DNA of 64,000 nt, from the NCBI GenBank assembly GCA_016200085.1, contig JACQFL010000051.1:1-64000 (forward strand), read 5' to 3'. A program made the position numbers and the translations under genes. Shown in pieces: positions 18,472 to 26,462 of this stretch. Below the pieces are notes generated by a model. The model was given only the letters and a program-made list of their open reading frames with translations. It did not search any database and had not been told where the DNA came from. Every line of letters begins with the position of its first letter. Position 1 is the first letter of the stretch. Origin of the DNA: Candidatus Rokuibacteriota bacterium. Its GTDB lineage: Bacteria > Methylomirabilota > Methylomirabilia > Rokubacteriales > CSP1-6.

Positions 18472-19272
18472 ATGATCAGGCCGCACCGCTGGCGCCGCTG
18501 GGGGCTCGCCCTGCTCGTCGTGGCGGCCTGCGCGCCGCCCGCCCAGGCGCAGCTCTTCGTCGCCGAGCGCCCGCATCCCGACTTCCAGGTCGGACCGCTC
18601 TTCGTGGGGGCGATCGTCACGCCCAGGCTCGGGCACGCCGTCATCGACGTCCACTTCAGCCTGACGTTTCCCCCGGACAAGACGATCGCCGGCATGGAGC
18701 AGGATCTCTACCTGCTCTGGCCGGGGCCGGTGACGCCGGACAGGACCGCGGGCCCGCCCGACCGGGCGCTCGCCAGATACGTCGAGGCGCGCGGCTTCAC
18801 CGTCATCGAGGAGGGTCGCACCAGCCTGCACGCCCTGGAGCTGTACACGATGGGCACCGGCACGCCTCCGCGGCGGCTGCCTGACGGTGCGCCCTTCGTG
18901 ACCTTCGTCCGCACCGGCGGCGCGCTCGGACTCACCTCGCCCGCCACCTGGATCCGCATTCCCTGGAACTACCGGATGGCCAACCGCGTCTGGCTGATGG
19001 ATCTGCGATTCACCGACCCGAGCTTCGTCCACCCGAAGGCCTCGAACTGGCTCGAGCGCACGCTCTGGGGCCCTCGCCACCGGGTGTCGCTCAGCTTCAA
19101 CGACGTGCGCGCGCGCGCCATGTTCCCGATGTACTTCGAGCACCGCGATCGCATCGTCCGTCTCGCCGAGGACCCGTCGCAGCTGCTCATCAGCTTCAGG
19201 GAGTCCGACCACCTCAAGATCGACTCGATGAGCCCGCCGGCCGCCAACCGCCGGCTCAGCGAGACCGAGTAG
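18472..19272 (+). CDS. Secreted or membrane protein of unknown function, N-terminal part before an in-frame TAG
   Basis: 266 residues before a TAG at 19270-19272. The signal peptide LALLVVAACAPPAQA has a possible lipobox (VAAC). The mature part, with HAVIDVHFSLTFPPDKT and EQDLYLLWPGPV, belongs to no family I recognise. The same reading frame stays open beyond the stop for another 180 codons and adds a transmembrane segment and a cytoplasmic-looking tail. The two parts therefore look like one gene broken by a single amber codon. It follows the binding protein at 17482 by 18 bases, probably in one operon. Confidence 0.6.
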   Translation: MIRPHRWRRWGLALLVVAACAPPAQAQLFVAERPHPDFQVGPLFVGAIVTPRLGHAVIDVHFSLTFPPDKTIAGMEQDLYLLWPGPVTPDRTAGPPDRALARYVEARGFTVIEEGRTSLHALELYTMGTGTPPRRLPDGAPFVTFVRTGGALGLTSPATWIRIPWNYRMANRVWLMDLRFTDPSFVHPKASNWLERTLWGPRHRVSLSFNDVRARAMFPMYFEHRDRIVRLAEDPSQLLISFRESDHLKIDSMSPPAANRRLSETE

Positions 19273-19284
19273 CAGACCGAGGTC

Positions 19285-19812
19285 GTGTCGCTCTACCTCG
19301 ACCGCTCGGAGGGCATCACGCCGCAGACCCTGAGCGTCCAGTTCGGCTATTTCTCCGGCTGGCAGGCCTGGGCCCCGATCCTGATCCCGGCGCTGTTCTT
19401 CCTCGCGGGCAACATCGCCGGCCCGCTGCTGTCGCCGGTCGTGCGGCAGCTGGGCCGCAAGGTCTCGGCGCGGGTCCATCTCGGTCGCGAGGGGCCGCCG
19501 CGGGAGCAGGGTACGGTCATCCCGCGCGAGACCCTGGCTCGCATCGTCCCCGGCCAGACGACGCACGAGCAGGTGCTGCAGCTCTGCGGGCCGGATCCGG
19601 AGGAGCACGAGCAGCTCACCGCGCCCGACCAGCGGGTGCTGATCTACCGGGGCCGCGTGCTCGTGCCGCGCCGCCGGCGGGTCGTCGGCTGGCTCGCCAC
19701 GGTCAGCGGCTGGGACGTGGAGCACCACGAGGCGGAGATCACGCTCGAGCGCAACGTCGTGCGCGACGTGCAGGCGCGTGTCCGCCGCTCGAGACTGAGT
19801 GAGCCCGGATAG
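19285..19812 (+). CDS. C-terminal continuation of the gene at 18472, with TM segment and BamE-like domain
   Basis: This frame is the direct continuation of 18472-19272 after a TAG and could also start at a GTG at 19285, though no ribosome site is visible there. It has a transmembrane segment WAPILIPALFFLAGNIAGPLL near residue 30, then a soluble region where RIVPGQTTHEQVLQLCG followed by short beta strands resembles the small BamE/SmpA outer-membrane-assembly fold. That resemblance is weak. Read as one protein (447 residues including the stop position), it has signal peptide, extracytoplasmic domain, TM helix and small C-terminal domain. Confidence 0.55.
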   Translation: MSLYLDRSEGITPQTLSVQFGYFSGWQAWAPILIPALFFLAGNIAGPLLSPVVRQLGRKVSARVHLGREGPPREQGTVIPRETLARIVPGQTTHEQVLQLCGPDPEEHEQLTAPDQRVLIYRGRVLVPRRRRVVGWLATVSGWDVEHHEAEITLERNVVRDVQARVRRSRLSEPG

Positions 19813-19832
19813 TCGGCCGGGACGCGCCCCGC

Positions 19833-19928
19833 TCCCCGTTCCCAGCCCGGGAGCTGGGGCTGCCTTCCGCGGGCCCCGTTCGTCACACGCGGTGGCCGTT
19901 CAGGAATGATCCGGGCTGGGAACGGGGA
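19833..19928. repeat. Perfect 18-bp inverted repeat at a convergent gene junction
   Basis: The arm TCCCCGTTCCCAGCCCGG (19833-19850) is matched exactly by its reverse complement at 19911-19928, with 60 bases between. The left arm is just past the stop at 19812, and the right arm lies inside the last codons of the PAP2 gene. It could be a bidirectional terminator, but the loop is long. Confidence 0.6.
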
Positions 19929-20541
19929 ATCCCGGCGCGCCACGCGCCGCCGTCTGGAGCCGGCCCTCCACCCACCACAGCGTGACGGCGAGGTAGGCGA
20001 GGCCGCCGGTGACGCCGCCGAGTACGTCGCTCGGCCAGTGCACCCCGAGGTAGACGCGCGCGCAGGCGACGGCGACGATGGCCAGCAGCGCGGCGACGGT
20101 TCCCGCCGTTCGCCACCCCCGGTTCGCGCCCGAGCGCCAGAGCAGATAGACGAGGGCCCCCAGCCAGACGACCGCCGTGAAGGAGTGGCCGCTGGGAAAG
20201 CCGGCCGCGGTCAGGTGCGGGCGGGGACGCCAGACGAGGAACTTCAGCGCCTGCTCGACGGGAAAGCCGCCGGCCATGACGACGGGGAAGAGGAGCGCGA
20301 GCTTCCGGTCGCGGCGCCAGAGCGCCAGGAGCGACACCAGCGCGAGCACGATCAGGACTGGATACGAGCCGAGGAGCGAAAGCCACTTCATGGTCGGCCG
20401 CAGCCAGACACGCTCCGGCCCCTTGAAGGAGTCACCGAGGGCGACGTCGACGGCGAGCAGCTCCTGCCGCCAGGCGTGCGCGGCCAGCGCCAGGAACAGC
20501 GCCCCCGAGACGAGGGCCACGACGAGCCACGCACGCTTCAT
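19900..20541 (-). CDS. PAP2-family membrane phosphatase
   Basis: 213 residues with about six hydrophobic segments. The three PAP2 phosphatase motifs are intact: KFLVWRPRP (C1), FPSGHSFTAV (C2) and RVYLGVHWPSDVLGG (C3, with the catalytic His). The family includes undecaprenyl-pyrophosphate and phosphatidylglycerophosphate phosphatases; which lipid is used here is unknown. The ATG is 8 bases after CATAAT on the minus strand and has no ribosome site, so it may be translated from a leaderless message. Its last codons carry one arm of the 18-bp inverted repeat. Confidence 0.92.
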   Translation of the reverse strand: MKRAWLVVALVSGALFLALAAHAWRQELLAVDVALGDSFKGPERVWLRPTMKWLSLLGSYPVLIVLALVSLLALWRRDRKLALLFPVVMAGGFPVEQALKFLVWRPRPHLTAAGFPSGHSFTAVVWLGALVYLLWRSGANRGWRTAGTVAALLAIVAVACARVYLGVHWPSDVLGGVTGGLAYLAVTLWWVEGRLQTAARGAPGFPVPSPDHS

Positions 20542-20571
20542 GCCCGTCGATTATGCACGCCGCCCGGCCGC

Positions 20572-20603
20572 TTGACACCGCGTCGAAAGAAGCCCCATAT
20601 ATT
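20572..20603 (+). promoter_or_regulatory. Candidate promoter for the oligopeptide-type transporter genes
   Basis: TTGACA at 20572-20577 is followed by the AT-rich stretch CATATATT at 20596-20603. Using CATATA gives an 18-base spacer; using TATATT gives 20. The gene starts at 20648, about 40 bases further on, after CGGAGG. The -35 overlaps the divergent PAP2 control region. Confidence 0.5.
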
Positions 20604-20647
20604 CGACACTTCGACCGGAACTCCCCCTTTCACGGAGGCCCGCGGAC

Positions 20648-22186
20648 ATGGCGCAGATCACCCGGCGTGAATGGCTCACCGGCGCGGCGGCGCTCGGCGC
20701 GGCGGCGGCCCTGCCCGCCGTCGGGCCGGCGGCGGCCCAGACGACGCAGAAGCGCGAGCTCGTCGTCGCCCAGGGCGGCGACATCTCGAAGTTCGACCCG
20801 CACTTCAGCACGGCGTCGAACGACATCCGGATCTCGTTCAACATCTTCGACAACCTGACCAGCCGCCACCCGGACGGCAAGCTCTATCCCGGTCTCGCCA
20901 CGGAGTGGAAGCTCCAGGGGCAGACGACCTGGGCGTTCAAGCTCCGGCAGGGGGTCAAGTTCCACAACGGCGATCCGTTCACCTCGGCGGACGCCAAGGC
21001 GAGCCTCGAGCGCACGTATGATCCGAACGCCAAGACCATGGTCGCCACGGTGTACACCACCGTCGATCGCATCGAGGCGCCCGACCCCCTCACGCTGCTG
21101 ATCCACACCAAGAAGCCGGACCCGCTGCTGCCCGCGCGGCTGGGCTTCTACGGCGGCCAGATCGTGCCGAAGAACTACCTCGCCAGCGTCGGCGCCGACG
21201 CCTTCAACGCCAGGCCCGTCGGCACCGGGCCCGTGCGCTTCGTGTCGTGGGTCAAGGACGACCGGCTCGTGCTCGAGGCGAGCCCGGACTACTGGGGCGG
21301 CCGGATCGACGTCGACCGCGTGGTCTTCCGCTCGATCCCCGAGACCGCGCCCCGCATCGCGTCCCTGCTCAAGGGCGAGGTGGACGTCATCACCCAGCTG
21401 CCGCCCGACCACTACGAGCGCGTCAACAGCGGCCCCACCCAGGTGCGGGGCGCGCTCTACGCCGGCCTGTACGTGCTGGGCGTCAACAGCAAGCGTCCGC
21501 CGCTCGACAACCCGCTCGTCAAGCAGGCCCTCTCGCTCGCCATCGATCGGGAGCTGATCGTCAAGGAGCTCTGGCGCGGGCGCGGGATCATCCCCAGCAG
21601 CCCCATCGCCAAGGGCGACAACCACTGGGACGCCTCGCTGCCGCCCCTGCCCTACAACGCCTCCGAGGCGCGCGAGCGCCTCAAGAAGTCGGGCTACAAG
21701 GGCGAGGAGGTCGTGATCGAGACGACCGTGGGCTACACCGCCAACGACAAGCCGATGTCCGAGGCCATCGTCGCCATGTGGCGCGACATCGGCGTCAACG
21801 CGAAGGTCGAGGTGGTCGAGTACTCGGTGCGGGCCCAGAAGAACCGGGACAAGAGCTTCAAGGGAATGTGGTGGTCGGATCCGACCTCGACGCTGGGCGA
21901 CCCCGACGGGATGATGTGGCGGCTGCTCGGCCCCGGCGGCCCCCAGGATTACTGGCGTCACGCGCGCTGGGACGAGCTGGGCGACAAGGCGCGCTTCTCC
22001 GTCGACGAGAAGTTCCGCGCCGAGGCCTACAAGGAGATGACGAAGATCTTCCTCGAGCACAACCCGTGGATCATCGTGATCCAGCCCTACGAGGACTACG
22101 GGGTGCAGCGGTACGTCGACTGGGTCCCGAACCCCAACCAGCAGTTCGAGGTGCGCCGCTTCAACTTCAGGATGCGGCGAACCTAA
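20648..22186 (+). CDS. Tat-exported ABC substrate-binding protein, family 5 (oligopeptide/dipeptide type)
   Basis: 512 residues. Twin-arginine signal ITRREWLTGAAALGAAAALP, cleaved near AAA-QTTQ. Family SBP_bac_5 blocks are visible: GGDISKFDPHFST, LYPGLATEWKLQG, FKLRQGVKFHNGDPFTSAD, PVGTGPVRFVSW and the VKQALSLAIDRELIV helix. The ATG follows GGAGG by 9 bases. Two permease genes follow on the same strand, but no DppD/DppF-type ATPase lies in the window. Ligands of this family include peptides, glutathione, nickel chelates and opines; none is indicated here. Confidence 0.93.
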   Translation: MAQITRREWLTGAAALGAAAALPAVGPAAAQTTQKRELVVAQGGDISKFDPHFSTASNDIRISFNIFDNLTSRHPDGKLYPGLATEWKLQGQTTWAFKLRQGVKFHNGDPFTSADAKASLERTYDPNAKTMVATVYTTVDRIEAPDPLTLLIHTKKPDPLLPARLGFYGGQIVPKNYLASVGADAFNARPVGTGPVRFVSWVKDDRLVLEASPDYWGGRIDVDRVVFRSIPETAPRIASLLKGEVDVITQLPPDHYERVNSGPTQVRGALYAGLYVLGVNSKRPPLDNPLVKQALSLAIDRELIVKELWRGRGIIPSSPIAKGDNHWDASLPPLPYNASEARERLKKSGYKGEEVVIETTVGYTANDKPMSEAIVAMWRDIGVNAKVEVVEYSVRAQKNRDKSFKGMWWSDPTSTLGDPDGMMWRLLGPGGPQDYWRHARWDELGDKARFSVDEKFRAEAYKEMTKIFLEHNPWIIVIQPYEDYGVQRYVDWVPNPNQQFEVRRFNFRMRRT

Positions 22187-22188
22187 TT

Positions 22189-22260
22189 CGGAGGGGGCCT
22201 CGACGGCCCCCTCCGAGGCCTCCCCCCAGGAGAGATTGCGCCGGCAAAGCCGGCGCTCGA
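22189..22260 (+). repeat. Intergenic palindromic repeat, family C, copy 2
   Basis: Between the binding-protein stop (22186) and the first permease ATG (22278). It holds CGGAGGGGGCC-TCGAC-GGCCCCCTCCG (11-bp stem) and GCGCCGGC-AAA-GCCGGCGC (8-bp stem). It is the forward copy of the element at 393-461. At this position it could attenuate permease expression relative to the abundant binding protein. Confidence 0.75.
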
Positions 22261-22277
22261 AGCGCGGACAAATCAAG

Positions 22278-23204
22278 ATGCGGGGACTGCTCGGCTTCTT
22301 CGGCACGCGGCTCGTGCGCGCGGTCGTCGCGGTGTGGCTCGTGTCCACGGTGGTGTTCGTCGTCATGCGGCTGTCGGGGGATCCGGTGCCGCTCTTGCTG
22401 CCGCCCGACGCGCCCCACAGCGAGATCCTGCGCGTGAGGAAGGACCTCGGGCTGGACCGGCCGATCGGCGTGCAGTACGCGGTCTTCCTCGGCAACACCC
22501 TGCGGGGCGACTTCGGCCGCTCGATCCACTTCCGCGAGCCCGCCGTCACGGTCGTGCGCGGCTATCTCCCCGCCTCGCTGGAGCTCGGCCTCACCGCGTT
22601 CGCCCTCGCGGTGGTCGCCGCCGTCCCCATCGGCTTGCTCTCGGCGGTGCGCCGCAACACCGCCCTCGACCACGCCGCCATGGGCTTCGCGCTGATCGGC
22701 CAGTCGGCGCCGACCTTCTTCATCGGCATCCTCTTCATCCTGATCGTCTCGCTCGGCCTGGGCCTCCTGCCCACGGGCGGCCGGGGCGACTGGCGGCACC
22801 TCGTGCTGCCCGCCCTGACCCTCGGGGCCTTCGCCATGGCCTCGATCGCCCGGCTCACCCGCTCCGCCGTGCTCGAGGTCCTGCGCGCCGACTACATCCG
22901 CACGGCGCGGGCCAAGGGGCTCGCCGAGCGCCTGGTCGTCGCCAAGCACACGCTGAAGAACGCCGCGCTGCCCATCGTGACCATCACCGGGCTGCAGTTC
23001 GGCACCCTGCTCGGCGGCGCCGTGGTGACGGAGACGGTGTTCGCGTGGCCGGGCATCGGACGGCTCGCCGTGCAGTCGATCTACAACCGCGACTACCCGG
23101 TCGTGCAGTGCACGGTGTTCCTGTCGGCGCTCATGTTCATCGCCATCAACCTCGCCATCGACGTCGTGTATGGCTTCCTCGATCCCCGTATCCGTCCCCG
23201 CTGA
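22278..23204 (+). CDS. Oligopeptide-type ABC transporter permease, DppB/OppB family
   Basis: 308 residues with six hydrophobic segments. It opens with a first TM helix followed by MRLSGDPVPLLLPPDAP and the RKDLGLDRPIGVQYAVFLGN block typical of DppB. The EAA loop is DYIRTARAKGLAERLVVAKH, and the C-terminal motif is ETVFAWPGIGRLAVQSIYNRDYP. The ATG at 22278 (MRGLLGFF) fits family length; an upstream ATG at 22236 would translate the repeat. No good ribosome site is visible. It overlaps the next permease by 35 bases. Confidence 0.92.
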   Translation: MRGLLGFFGTRLVRAVVAVWLVSTVVFVVMRLSGDPVPLLLPPDAPHSEILRVRKDLGLDRPIGVQYAVFLGNTLRGDFGRSIHFREPAVTVVRGYLPASLELGLTAFALAVVAAVPIGLLSAVRRNTALDHAAMGFALIGQSAPTFFIGILFILIVSLGLGLLPTGGRGDWRHLVLPALTLGAFAMASIARLTRSAVLEVLRADYIRTARAKGLAERLVVAKHTLKNAALPIVTITGLQFGTLLGGAVVTETVFAWPGIGRLAVQSIYNRDYPVVQCTVFLSALMFIAINLAIDVVYGFLDPRIRPR

Positions 23205-24075
23205 CGCGGTCGCGCTGGCGGCGGCCGAGCCGCACCCGCGCGGGCGCGCCATGCCGTGGACCGCGCGCGTGGGCGTCGCCTTCGTCCTGCTCCTCGCCGT
23301 CGCGGGCGCGGCGGCCCCGTGGCTCGCGCCGTACGACCCCACCCGCCAGGCGCTGCGCGGGCGGCTCGGTCGGCCGACCCTCGCGGCCGCCGACGGCAAG
23401 AGCCATCTCCTGGGCACCGACCACCTCGGGCGCGACGTGCTCTCGCGCGTGATCTACGGGGCTCGCGTCTCGCTCGTGGTGGGGCTGTCGGCGGTCGTGG
23501 TCGGCGGGCTCCTCGGCTCGGCGCTGGGGATCGGCGCGGGCTTCCGCCCGGGATGGATCGACAGCACGATCATGACCGTCGCCGACGCCCAGCTCGCCTT
23601 CCCGTTCATTCTCCTCGCCATCGGGATCATCGCCGTGCTGGGACCGAGCTTCCCCACGCTCATCGTGGTGATCGGGCTCTCGGGCTGGGTCTCCTACGCG
23701 CGCATCTTGCGCTCGCAGGTCCTGGTGCTGCGCTCGCGCGAGTTCGTGGAGTCGATCCACGCCCTCGGCGGCTCGGTGGCCCGCGTGGTGCTGCGCCACA
23801 TCGTGCCGAACGTGCTCTCCACGATCGTCGTCATCGCCACGCTGGAGCTGGCGCGCGCGATCGTGCTCGAGGCCACGCTCTCGTTCCTCGGCCTGGGCAT
23901 CCAGCCCCCGACGCCCTCCTGGGGCGGCATGGTGTTCGAGGGCCGCGAGTACCTCGACTCGGCGTGGTGGATCTCCACCAGCCCGGGCGTCGTCCTGATG
24001 CTGACGTCGATCGTGGTCAGCCGCACCGGCGACTGGCTCCGCGACGTCCTCGATCCCACCCTCCGCGGCGAGTAG
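23170..24075 (+). CDS. Oligopeptide-type ABC transporter permease, DppC/OppC family
   Basis: 301 residues. DppC features: a cytoplasmic N-terminus, one TM helix, then LLGTDHLGRDVLSRVIYGAR, the EAA loop SREFVESIHALGGSVARVVL, and a C-terminal ATLSFLGLGIQPPTPSWGGM block. The start lies inside the dppB-like gene, so expression is likely translationally coupled. ATPase subunits are not encoded next to it: the following genes are two small membrane proteins. The transporter must borrow ATPases from elsewhere. Confidence 0.92.
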   Translation: MASSIPVSVPADAVALAAAEPHPRGRAMPWTARVGVAFVLLLAVAGAAAPWLAPYDPTRQALRGRLGRPTLAAADGKSHLLGTDHLGRDVLSRVIYGARVSLVVGLSAVVVGGLLGSALGIGAGFRPGWIDSTIMTVADAQLAFPFILLAIGIIAVLGPSFPTLIVVIGLSGWVSYARILRSQVLVLRSREFVESIHALGGSVARVVLRHIVPNVLSTIVVIATLELARAIVLEATLSFLGLGIQPPTPSWGGMVFEGREYLDSAWWISTSPGVVLMLTSIVVSRTGDWLRDVLDPTLRGE

Positions 24076-24153
24076 ACGGGCCCGCGCGAGGTTGTGCCCG
24101 CGGCGCGGAACGGTGTAGCGTACCGCCGTCACGATGAAGGAGGGCCGCGCTCC

Positions 24154-24471
24154 GTGGAATGGCTGAGGCGGTGGGAGTCCTGGCTGACGATCGCGAGCGC
24201 GGTGACGGCGGTCCTCGTGGTGGCGAACATGGTGCTCTTCGAGGGCAATCGCGCCCTGCAGATGGAGGTCGGGCGGCGCGCCCAGTACATCCAGCAGACG
24301 ATGCAGCTGGAAAACCTCCATCGCGACATCGTCCGCGCCGCCGCCGAGATCGCCGTGCGGAACAACGACGAGGAGCTGAAGGCCGCGCTCGCGCGCCACG
24401 GCATCACGTTCGCGGCGCCGCCGGCCGCCCCGACGCCGCCCGCCGGAGGGAACCCCGGTGCGCGACGGTGA
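24154..24471 (+). CDS. Small single-TM protein with periplasmic coiled region (first of a pair)
   Basis: 105 residues from a GTG at 24154 (VEWLRRWES) placed 10 bases after GGAGG. A TM helix, LTIASAVTAVLVVANMVLF, spans about residues 11-29, followed by a helical segment (GRRAQYIQQTMQLENLHRD) and a Pro-rich tail. The segment ALARHGITF recurs as QLARRGITI in the next gene, which has the same TM-helix-tail layout and overlaps it by 14 bases. The two look like diverged tandem paralogues. Function unknown; an accessory role to the transporter upstream is only suggested by position. Confidence 0.7.
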   Translation: MEWLRRWESWLTIASAVTAVLVVANMVLFEGNRALQMEVGRRAQYIQQTMQLENLHRDIVRAAAEIAVRNNDEELKAALARHGITFAAPPAAPTPPAGGNPGARR

Positions 24472-24850
24472 GCTCTCGACGCGCGCCGAGGATCCTGCCG
24501 GAACCGCGAGCGAGGGGGCGCCCGGGCCCGTCCCGCGGCGCCAGCCCTGGGTCGCCGTCGCGATCCTCTCCCTCTCGCTGCTCGCCTGGCTCGGCTTCCA
24601 GAGCGTGCAGCTGGCGCGTGAGCGGCACAATCTCCGCGCCGCTCTCGTGAGCCAGGAGCCCACGATCCAGCAAGCGCAGCGCGTGCGCGCCCAGGTCGAC
24701 GCCGTCCTGAAGGACCTCGTGGGACTCGCCCAGCGCGGGAACCCCGGCGCGGCCTCGATCGTCGAGCAGCTCGCGCGCCGCGGGATCACGATCACCCCCG
24801 GCAGCGGAGCCGTCGGCCCCGCCCCGCCCGCGCCGGGCGCGAAGCCTTGA
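24458..24850 (+). CDS. Small single-TM protein with periplasmic coiled region (second of a pair)
   Basis: 130 residues from a GTG 7 bases after GGAGGG. It has a 28-residue charged cytoplasmic start, a TM helix (WVAVAILSLSLLAWLGF, about residues 31-47), a long helix with EPTIQQAQRVRAQVDAVLKD, the QLARRGITI motif shared with the gene before, and a Pro/Gly-rich end. It overlaps the preceding gene by 14 bases in another frame. The pair may form a hetero-oligomeric membrane complex through the helices. I recognise no family. Confidence 0.7.
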   Translation: MRDGELSTRAEDPAGTASEGAPGPVPRRQPWVAVAILSLSLLAWLGFQSVQLARERHNLRAALVSQEPTIQQAQRVRAQVDAVLKDLVGLAQRGNPGAASIVEQLARRGITITPGSGAVGPAPPAPGAKP

Positions 24851-24903
24851 GCGGATCTTCGAAGGTGGGGGGGCCTCCCCTCGAACTCCTCCGATTTCTG
24901 AAG

Positions 24904-24926
24904 TCGAGGGGGGCGACCCCCCTCGA
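24904..24926. terminator. Bidirectional terminator hairpin between convergent genes
   Basis: TCGAGGGGGG-CGA-CCCCCCTCGA is a perfect 10-bp stem with a three-base loop, lying between the plus-strand stop at 24850 and the minus-strand stop at 24968. The surrounding 24850-24950 stretch contains two imperfect copies of CCTCGAACTCC-CC, so it is itself repetitive. There is no clear U-tract on either side. Confidence 0.5.
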
Positions 24927-24967
24927 ACTCCCCCAGCTATCAACCGTTGGTGTGCGTCGAGGTGGTG

Positions 24968-25714
24968 CTAGCCGCGCCAGCGGGAGAGGCGCTCGTTGGC
25001 GGCGTCCAGGCCCAGCACGATCGCGATCGACGCCGCCGAGACCAGGGCGGTGGCGGCGAAGAGGGGCGCGGCCTGGAAGCCGTTGGCGAGCGAGCCGAGG
25101 ACGTGGCCGATGCCGCGCACGCCCGCGAACATCTCGACGACCAGCACGCCGAGCAGACAGAACACGATCCCCAGGCGCATGGCGGCCAGCACCGAGGGCA
25201 CGATCGCGGGCAGGATCACCTTGAGGTAGAGCTGCCAGGGGCGGGCGCCGAACGCGCGCGCCACCGTGAGGAGGTGCCGGTCGACGTCGCGCACGGCACC
25301 GCTGACGAGGACCAGGATCGGGAAGAAGCCGTGGAGCGTGCCATAGACGATCGCCGGCACCGTCCCGAAGCCGAGCAGGAGCAGGATCCAGGGCAGCACG
25401 AGGATCTTCGGGATCCCGTAGAGCGCGACGACGAAGGGGTTGAGCGCGGCGCTCACCCGCGGCAGCGAGCCGAGCACGAGCCCGGCCGCCACCCCGAGGA
25501 GCACCGAGAGCGCGTAGGCGATCGCGGTCTTGGTCAGCGTGTCCGCGAGCCCGGCGAGCGCGGCCGGCCCGATGGCGGCGAACCCGCCCAGCACCGCGCT
25601 CGGCGCCGGCACGAACAGCGGGTCGACCCATCCGGCGCGCGCCACCACTTCCCAGACGCCGAGCATGGCGAGCACGCTGCCGAGCTGCAGCCATCGAATC
25701 CCCGCCTGGCTCAC
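24968..25714 (-). CDS. ABC transporter permease, SsuC/TauC/NrtB type
   Basis: 248 residues, about six TM helices. The N-terminus LGVWEVVARAGWVDPLFVPAPSAV and the cytoplasmic EAA-type loop VARAFGARPWQLYLKVILPAIVP are characteristic of nitrate/sulfonate/taurine permeases. It lies 1 base after a second, different permease (25716-26462), so the membrane part may be a heterodimer. It is the last gene of the long minus-strand operon that starts at 38824. Confidence 0.92.
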   Translation of the reverse strand: MSQAGIRWLQLGSVLAMLGVWEVVARAGWVDPLFVPAPSAVLGGFAAIGPAALAGLADTLTKTAIAYALSVLLGVAAGLVLGSLPRVSAALNPFVVALYGIPKILVLPWILLLLGFGTVPAIVYGTLHGFFPILVLVSGAVRDVDRHLLTVARAFGARPWQLYLKVILPAIVPSVLAAMRLGIVFCLLGVLVVEMFAGVRGIGHVLGSLANGFQAAPLFAATALVSAASIAIVLGLDAANERLSRWRG

Positions 25715-25715
25715 G

Positions 25716-26462
25716 TCACGCCGTCCATCGCGCGGCGCGCCGCTCGAGCAGGCTGGCCGCGCCGTCGCACCCCACGATGAGGGCGAGGGTCACGACCACG
25801 AGCGCGACGTAATCGGCGGTGCGGAGCAGCCCGTAGGCGTGGGTGATGAGCGAGCCCATGCCCGCCTTGGAGCCGAGGATCTCGCCCACGATCACCCCGA
25901 TGACCGACAGGGCCAGCCCCGTGCGCAGCCCGCCCACGAGGGTGAAGAGCATGCCGGGCAGCATGACCTTGACGAACACGGTCACCGGGCCGGCCCCGAA
26001 GGCGCGGGCGACCGTCACCAGGTGGGCGCTCACCTGGCGCATCCCCGCGAGCACCGCCAGGGTGATGGGGAAGAAGCCGAGCAGGAAGCCGAAGGCGATC
26101 TTCGACGCGGCGTCCAGCCCGAAGAAGAGCATCAACGACGGGTACCAGACCACCGCGGGCACGGCGTAGAGCGCGGCGAGGATGGGGCCGTACGCGCGGC
26201 CGAGCGTCCGGTTGAGCCCGAGGCCGAAGCCCACCGCGAGCCCGGCCGCGACGGCGAGCGCGTAGGCCGCCACCACCTCGCGCAGCGTCAGCAGGAAGTG
26301 CGCGGGCAGCGTCGGATACGAGCGGAGCGCGAGCAGGGCGCCGAGCGCGGGCAGGGCGGCCGACGGCGGCACGTACAGGGCCGGATTGCCGGCGCGCGCG
26401 GCGATCTCCCAGGCGGCGAGGAGGGCGGCGAGCAGGCCCAGCCGGACGAGCGCGACGCTCAC
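25716..26462 (-). CDS. ABC transporter permease, SsuC/TauC/NrtB type (second subunit)
   Basis: 248 residues from a GTG at 26462 that overlaps the ATPase TGA as GTGA. It has LLAAWEIAARAGNPALYVPPSAALPALG at the start and the EAA loop VARAFGAGPVTVFVKVMLPG. It is homologous to, but clearly different from, the permease that follows. The open frame continues upstream but there only mirrors the ATPase. Two distinct permeases with one ATPase is a less common arrangement in this family, where a homodimer is usual. Confidence 0.9.
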   Translation of the reverse strand: MSVALVRLGLLAALLAAWEIAARAGNPALYVPPSAALPALGALLALRSYPTLPAHFLLTLREVVAAYALAVAAGLAVGFGLGLNRTLGRAYGPILAALYAVPAVVWYPSLMLFFGLDAASKIAFGFLLGFFPITLAVLAGMRQVSAHLVTVARAFGAGPVTVFVKVMLPGMLFTLVGGLRTGLALSVIGVIVGEILGSKAGMGSLITHAYGLLRTADYVALVVVTLALIVGCDGAASLLERRAARWTA

